Assembly (NCBI GenBank): GCA_027021095.1
Contig: JALUUZ010000298.1
Location: forward strand, 1-10,249
Direction of reading: 5' to 3'
Source: Gammaproteobacteria bacterium
GTDB lineage: Bacteria > Pseudomonadota > Gammaproteobacteria > SZUA-21
Length of the DNA stretch: 10,249 nt
Below, piece after piece: positions 7,000 to 10,249 of this stretch. Both the position numbers and the translations under genes were made by a program. The notes beneath the pieces are model-generated. The model saw only the letters and a program-made list of their open reading frames with translations, was not told the origin of the DNA and searched no databases. Position 1 is the first letter of the stretch, and the number at the start of each line of letters is the position of its first letter.

Positions 7000-8622
7000 G
7001 TGTACTTGAGCAGTTTCAGTCTGAATTTCTTTGTACTGGATGCGGGAAATGCGATGCATCACCCCGGCGTTCCGGTGTCACTGGCGCAGGCGGCGTTACT
7101 GGTGATGTCGCTGGTCCTGGCCTGGTACCTGCGCAGTCCCGGCCGGCTGCCGGTCTCTGCTTGTGCCGCCGGTTCTTCTGTCACTGGTGCCGGGCCGGGT
7201 GCGGGGTCGATGCCGGCGTGGCTCCTGCGCTTGATGCGGAACTATCGTCTGCTGGTCACGATGAGAGTGCTTGTTGCATCGTTTTTCCTGCTGATCGTCT
7301 ACGCGGGTTTGTTTGGTACACCCTACCCGGCCAGGAACATGGCTACGGTGATGACCTGGACGGTCTGGTGGACGGTCGTGGTGCTTGCAGTCATTTTCGT
7401 CGGCTCTTTGTGGTGCGCGGTCTGTCCGTGGGACAATATTGCCGCGTGGCTGGTCAAGCGCAGGTTATGGCGACGGCAGTCAGCGCCTTACTCGCTGGCA
7501 TTGCGGGTGCCGCGCGTGTTTCGCAATGTCGGCCTGGCGGCATTGGCGTTTATCGTGTTGAGCTGGTTCGAGCTTGGTTACGGGATTACCTTGAGCCCCT
7601 ATGCGACCGCGGTGTTGGCATTGTTGTTGGTCGTCGCCGCCACGGTTTCGATGCTGGTGTTCGAACGTAGGTCCTTTTGCAGGTATGTCTGTCCGGTTGG
7701 CCGTACGCTTGGCTTTTACTCACATGTGTCAGTGACCGCGCTGCGGCCGATCGATCCAGCAGTATGTGCCGATTGTAAGACACTGGAGTGTTACCATGGC
7801 ACCGCGCAGGTCGATCCATGCCCGACCCAGTTGGTGATAGGTAGAACGAAACAGAATACTTATTGTATCTCTTGTGGCAATTGTGTCGTCGCCTGCCCAC
7901 ACCAGAACGTCGGTTGGCGCCTGCGCATGCCCGGCAGCGAGTCGATGCATGCGCACGCCACGACTGCTGAGGCCATGTTCGTCTTGACGCTGTTGTCATT
8001 GTCGCTGTTTCATGGTGTGACCATGTTGCCGGTATGGGAACCCGGTATCAATACGTTGAGCCGGTTTTTGTCCGAGCTTGGGCTTTACTACAATACTTAT
8101 CTTGCCAGTTTCAGCCTGGTCATGCTGGTGTGCCTGGTACTGCCGTGGCTGCTCTATTTCGGTGTCGTCCGCCTGGCCTGGTTTTTCTCCGGGCGCAGGG
8201 GTAGTGCGCAGCAGTGGTTTGCAGACTTGTCGTTTGTGCTGATTCCTGTTGCGTTCTTCTATCACGTGGCACACAATCTTGCTCACCTGGCTCGTGAAAC
8301 GCATGGTTTGAGCGGAGTGCTGCTGAACCCGGCGGGTTGGGGTGCTTTGCCTTTGACCGGTGCCGAGAAACATTCCCGGCATCTAAATCCACTCATCGAC
8401 CAGGAAGTAGTTTTCGTGTTGCAGGTAGTGCTGGTCATTGCAGGGTTCTGGTTGTCGGCACGTATTGCACACAGCCAGGTACGCAAGCTGGCCACCAACC
8501 GCAACCAGGCCCAGGCTGGTGGGCAGAGTCGCGGCCTGTTTCCGGTGCTGTTGTTTGTTTTTTTGCTATCGGGATTTGGTTTATGGTTGTTGATGCAGCC
8601 GATGGCAATGCGTGGCGGTTGA
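7000..8622 (+). CDS. Large multi-TM polyferredoxin of the NapH/NosR/CcoG type
   Basis: The 540-residue protein uses a GTG start with an AGAGGTG ribosome-binding site at about 6989-6995. Hydrophobic segments occur near 28-45, 84-104, 117-138, 175-192, 202-220, 325-342, 368-392, 410-424, 470-488 and 513-532. Two CxxCP/CxxxCP motifs, CAVCP (139-143) and CRYVCP (227-232), lie at TM ends as in NapH, NosR and CcoG. A hydrophilic segment then holds an irregular cluster (Cys256, 259, 264, 274) and a standard one (Cys289/292/295/299). Unlike NapH, it continues for 240 residues with four or five more TM segments. That region carries a histidine-rich stretch, YHVAHNLAHLARETH (421-435), and further His at 339, 458, 461 and 491. 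It probably moves electrons across or along the membrane between a cytoplasmic ferredoxin (next gene) and periplasmic partners. The exact subfamily is not recognised. Confidence 0.78.
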   Translation: MYLSSFSLNFFVLDAGNAMHHPGVPVSLAQAALLVMSLVLAWYLRSPGRLPVSACAAGSSVTGAGPGAGSMPAWLLRLMRNYRLLVTMRVLVASFFLLIVYAGLFGTPYPARNMATVMTWTVWWTVVVLAVIFVGSLWCAVCPWDNIAAWLVKRRLWRRQSAPYSLALRVPRVFRNVGLAALAFIVLSWFELGYGITLSPYATAVLALLLVVAATVSMLVFERRSFCRYVCPVGRTLGFYSHVSVTALRPIDPAVCADCKTLECYHGTAQVDPCPTQLVIGRTKQNTYCISCGNCVVACPHQNVGWRLRMPGSESMHAHATTAEAMFVLTLLSLSLFHGVTMLPVWEPGINTLSRFLSELGLYYNTYLASFSLVMLVCLVLPWLLYFGVVRLAWFFSGRRGSAQQWFADLSFVLIPVAFFYHVAHNLAHLARETHGLSGVLLNPAGWGALPLTGAEKHSRHLNPLIDQEVVFVLQVVLVIAGFWLSARIAHSQVRKLATNRNQAQAGGQSRGLFPVLLFVFLLSGFGLWLLMQPMAMRGG

Positions 8623-8652
8623 GATACAGGGGAACTGGCGGGGAAAGGTAAA

Positions 8653-9243
8653 ATGACGATTGATACGAGCAGGCGCGCATTCTTTCGCAGGGCGAAAGCG
8701 AAAATCACCGGTACGGTGATCGACGAGGTGGATCAGCGCCTGAGGCAGCAGGCGGTGCGTTGGATTCGCCCGCCTTATGCCATCGATGAACTTGAGTTCA
8801 ACCTCTCCTGTACCCGTTGCGGTGCCTGTACCGATGCCTGTGCTTACAATACGATTTTCCCGCTTCCGGAACGATACGGTCTGCATGTGGCCGGCACGCC
8901 GGCCATGGACCTGGTGGATAACGCCTGCCGGAGCTGCAGCGGCTGGCCCTGTGTCGATGCCTGTGTCAATGGTGCATTGACAAAGCTGGGCAGGAACGCC
9001 AGCCTGGATCAGCCACCCGTGTTGGCCAGGCTGGTCGTGGACACGGAGCGTTGTCTTCCTTACAGCGGTCCGGAATGTGGCGCTTGCCAGGTGTCGTGTC
9101 CGGTGGACGGCGCGCTGGTTTTTACCGATAACCGGCCGCAGATTGACCATGAAAAATGTACAGGATGTGCTTTGTGCCGCTTGGCTTGTATCCAGGATCC
9201 CGCCGCGATCAATGTCTATTCGTTGAGCGCCACGCCGGATTGA
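8653..9243 (+). CDS. napF: NapF-like cytoplasmic 4x[4Fe-4S] ferredoxin
   Basis: This 196-residue protein begins MTIDTSRRAFFRR, like the start of E. coli NapF (MKIDASRRG), and has no hydrophobic stretch, so it should stay in the cytoplasm. Its clusters are Cys53/56/59/63, Cys92/95/100/104 (spacing x2-x4-x3, one loop longer than normal), Cys134/142/145/149 and Cys169/172/175/179. E. coli NapF interacts with NapA in the cytoplasm and is thought to help its maturation or Fe-S loading. It is somewhat longer than E. coli NapF (164 residues), mostly in an N-terminal linker and between clusters one and two. The ATG has a good GGGGAAAGG ribosome-binding site and lies 30 nt after the polyferredoxin gene. 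As the last gene of the operon it may instead serve as a soluble partner of that polyferredoxin. Confidence 0.78.
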   Translation: MTIDTSRRAFFRRAKAKITGTVIDEVDQRLRQQAVRWIRPPYAIDELEFNLSCTRCGACTDACAYNTIFPLPERYGLHVAGTPAMDLVDNACRSCSGWPCVDACVNGALTKLGRNASLDQPPVLARLVVDTERCLPYSGPECGACQVSCPVDGALVFTDNRPQIDHEKCTGCALCRLACIQDPAAINVYSLSATPD

Positions 9244-9252
9244 CACTGAAAA

Positions 9253-9266
9253 TTGATTCAGATCAT
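9253..9266 (+). promoter_or_regulatory. FNR/ANR-type box upstream of hemN
   Basis: TTGATTCAGATCAT matches the FNR consensus TTGAT-N4-ATCAA at nine of ten half-site positions. Its centre (9259.5) lies 41-42 bp before a start point expected near 9300, given the -10 element at 9289-9294. That is the class II FNR-activated promoter geometry. It fits oxygen-limited induction of hemN. Confidence 0.8.
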
Positions 9267-9288
9267 TGGATGGCCAGGGAAACCGCCC

Positions 9289-9294
9289 TAAAAT
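9289..9294 (+). promoter_or_regulatory. Predicted -10 element of the hemN promoter
   Basis: TAAAAT matches the sigma-70 -10 consensus at five of six positions and stands 22 bp after the FNR box end. No good -35 is visible, as expected when FNR occupies the -41.5 site. The predicted transcript starts near 9300, leaving a leader of about 40 nt. Confidence 0.6.
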
Positions 9295-9341
9295 GCGCGG
9301 ATTGGTTCCGAATTGGATGGCAGTGTGAAGGAAGAAGGCGC

Positions 9342-10249
9342 GTGAACAAGACAGTGTTCAATGAGAAATTGATTGGAAAGTATGATGCCACCGGCCCGCG
9401 GTATACCTCCTATCCGACGGCGGCAAATTTTCACAGTGAATTTCTTGTCAACCGGTATGTCAATTCGGTCAGGAAATCGAATGAAGACCTGGTCCCGCAA
9501 GGCTTGTCGCTGTATGTTCACATTCCGTTTTGCGATACAGTCTGTTACTACTGCGCCTGTAACAAGATCGTGACCAAAGACAAAAGCAAGGCCGTGGATT
9601 ATCTGCGTTATCTGCAGCGCGAGATTGTGTTGAAAGGGGAAATGTTCGATAAAGACCGCGAGGTCCTGCAATTGCATTTTGGCGGTGGTACGCCGACGTT
9701 TCTGACCGATGTGCAGATTTCGGACTTAGTCGGTGGGATTGCGGAAAGCTTTGCACTGATCAACGATGCGACGCGAGATTATTCGATTGAAGTCGATCCG
9801 CGCACTGTCTCGGCGGAGCGGATCACAGCGTTGCGGTCCGCGGGGTTCAACCGGCTCAGTTTCGGTGTGCAGGATTTTCATTTGCAGACTCAGCAGGCGG
9901 TCAACAGGATTCAGCCGCTGCAGCGGGTGCAGGAATTGGCGCAGGCTGCACGTGAGGCGGGTTACAAGTCGATCAGCATGGATCTGATCTACGGCCTGCC
10001 GTTTCAGACCCAAGCGACCTTCGAGCGGACCATCGATGAGATACTCGGCTTGAGACCGGACCGGCTTTCGATATTCAACTATGCGCATCTGCCTGAGCGT
10101 TTCAAACCACAAAGAAGGATCGATGAGAAGGATCTGCCGCCGGCCCAGGAAAAGCTGGCGATCTACCAGAATACCATTCGACAGCTGGCCGACGCGGGAT
10201 ATGTGTTTATAGGAATGGATCATTTCTCGTTGCCGCAGGACGAACTTGC
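9342..10249 (+). CDS. hemN: Oxygen-independent coproporphyrinogen III oxidase HemN, 3' truncated
   Basis: The frame is open to the window end; 302 of roughly 455-460 residues are visible. It starts at a GTG preceded by AAGGAAGAAGG (about 9328-9338). HemN landmarks are YDATGPRYTSYPTA near the N-terminus, the radical-SAM motif Cys64-x3-Cys68-x2-Cys71 with the additional Cys73 characteristic of HemN (IPFCDTVCYYCACNK), LHFGGGTPTF, the SIEVDPRT segment, RLSFGVQDF and SMDLIYGLPFQT. The enzyme oxidatively decarboxylates coproporphyrinogen III to protoporphyrinogen IX without oxygen, in the cytoplasm, using SAM. Its own FNR-type promoter separates it from the upstream operon, but the function is linked: anaerobic respiration needs haem for c-type cytochromes such as the one at 3205-4278. 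Confidence 0.93.
   Translation, partial: MNKTVFNEKLIGKYDATGPRYTSYPTAANFHSEFLVNRYVNSVRKSNEDLVPQGLSLYVHIPFCDTVCYYCACNKIVTKDKSKAVDYLRYLQREIVLKGEMFDKDREVLQLHFGGGTPTFLTDVQISDLVGGIAESFALINDATRDYSIEVDPRTVSAERITALRSAGFNRLSFGVQDFHLQTQQAVNRIQPLQRVQELAQAAREAGYKSISMDLIYGLPFQTQATFERTIDEILGLRPDRLSIFNYAHLPERFKPQRRIDEKDLPPAQEKLAIYQNTIRQLADAGYVFIGMDHFSLPQDEL

Larger units (their letters stand above)
9244..9341 (+). other. Intergenic region between napF-like gene and hemN
   Basis: The only gene-free stretch over 50 nt. It holds the FNR box, the -10 element and the hemN ribosome-binding site. No hairpin followed by a T-run is present, so no intrinsic terminator for the upstream operon is visible and some read-through into hemN is possible. 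Confidence 0.6.

Noticed and set aside
8581..9246. 221-codon antisense open frame opposite the NapF-like gene
   Set aside because: It spans the complement of a clear four-cluster ferredoxin; its residue make-up is that of a reverse-strand artefact.
9275..9290. AGGG/CCCT inverted repeat after the NapF-like gene, considered as a terminator
   Set aside because: The stem is only about four base pairs, no T-run follows, and it overlaps the hemN promoter.

Overview
The window looks like a gammaproteobacterial chromosome segment, probably from a facultative or strict anaerobe with nitrate-type respiration. The grounds are a NapA/NapG/NapH/NapF-type gene set, strong Shine-Dalgarno sites, moderate-to-high GC, and a well-formed FNR box in front of an anaerobic haem-synthesis gene (hemN). 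The exact taxon cannot be read from the sequence; a sulfur-oxidising or denitrifying lineage is only a guess. All ten genes are on the + strand and both end genes are cut by the window edges.

Layout. Positions 1-2586 hold the 3' majority of a molybdopterin (Mo-bisPGD) oxidoreductase of the NapA/Nas nitrate reductase group. It is followed by a Tat-exported four-cluster ferredoxin of the NapG type (2601-3179), a two-haem cytochrome c fused to a C-terminal DUF302 domain (3205-4278), a second exported stand-alone DUF302 protein (4275-4745), a NapH-type membrane polyferredoxin (4747-5784), a second NapG-type ferredoxin (5784-6404), a signal-peptide/one-TM protein with a predicted periplasmic beta-rich domain (6373-6981), a large multi-TM polyferredoxin (7000-8622) and a NapF-like cytoplasmic ferredoxin (8653-9243). 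The nine genes are packed with gaps of 30 nt or less, and four of the junctions overlap or are 1 nt apart, so they read as one operon whose promoter lies upstream of the window. After a 98-nt gap carrying an FNR-type promoter comes hemN (9342 to the end).

How the parts may work together (inference). The membrane polyferredoxins NapH and the 540-residue protein would take electrons from quinol or from a cytoplasmic source. They would pass them through the exported 4x[4Fe-4S] proteins and the dihaem cytochrome to the NapA-like catalytic subunit. The usual NapB (dihaem), NapC (tetrahaem) and NapD (chaperone) are not in the window. The cytochrome c-DUF302 fusion and the lone DUF302 protein sit where NapB/NapC would be expected. 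This altered electron-delivery module is the most unusual thing here. Other notable points are an apparent ATC start codon for the cytochrome gene, a mature N-terminus beginning His-His on the small membrane-anchored protein, a His-rich membrane segment in the 540-residue polyferredoxin, and a nearly ideal class II FNR promoter for hemN.
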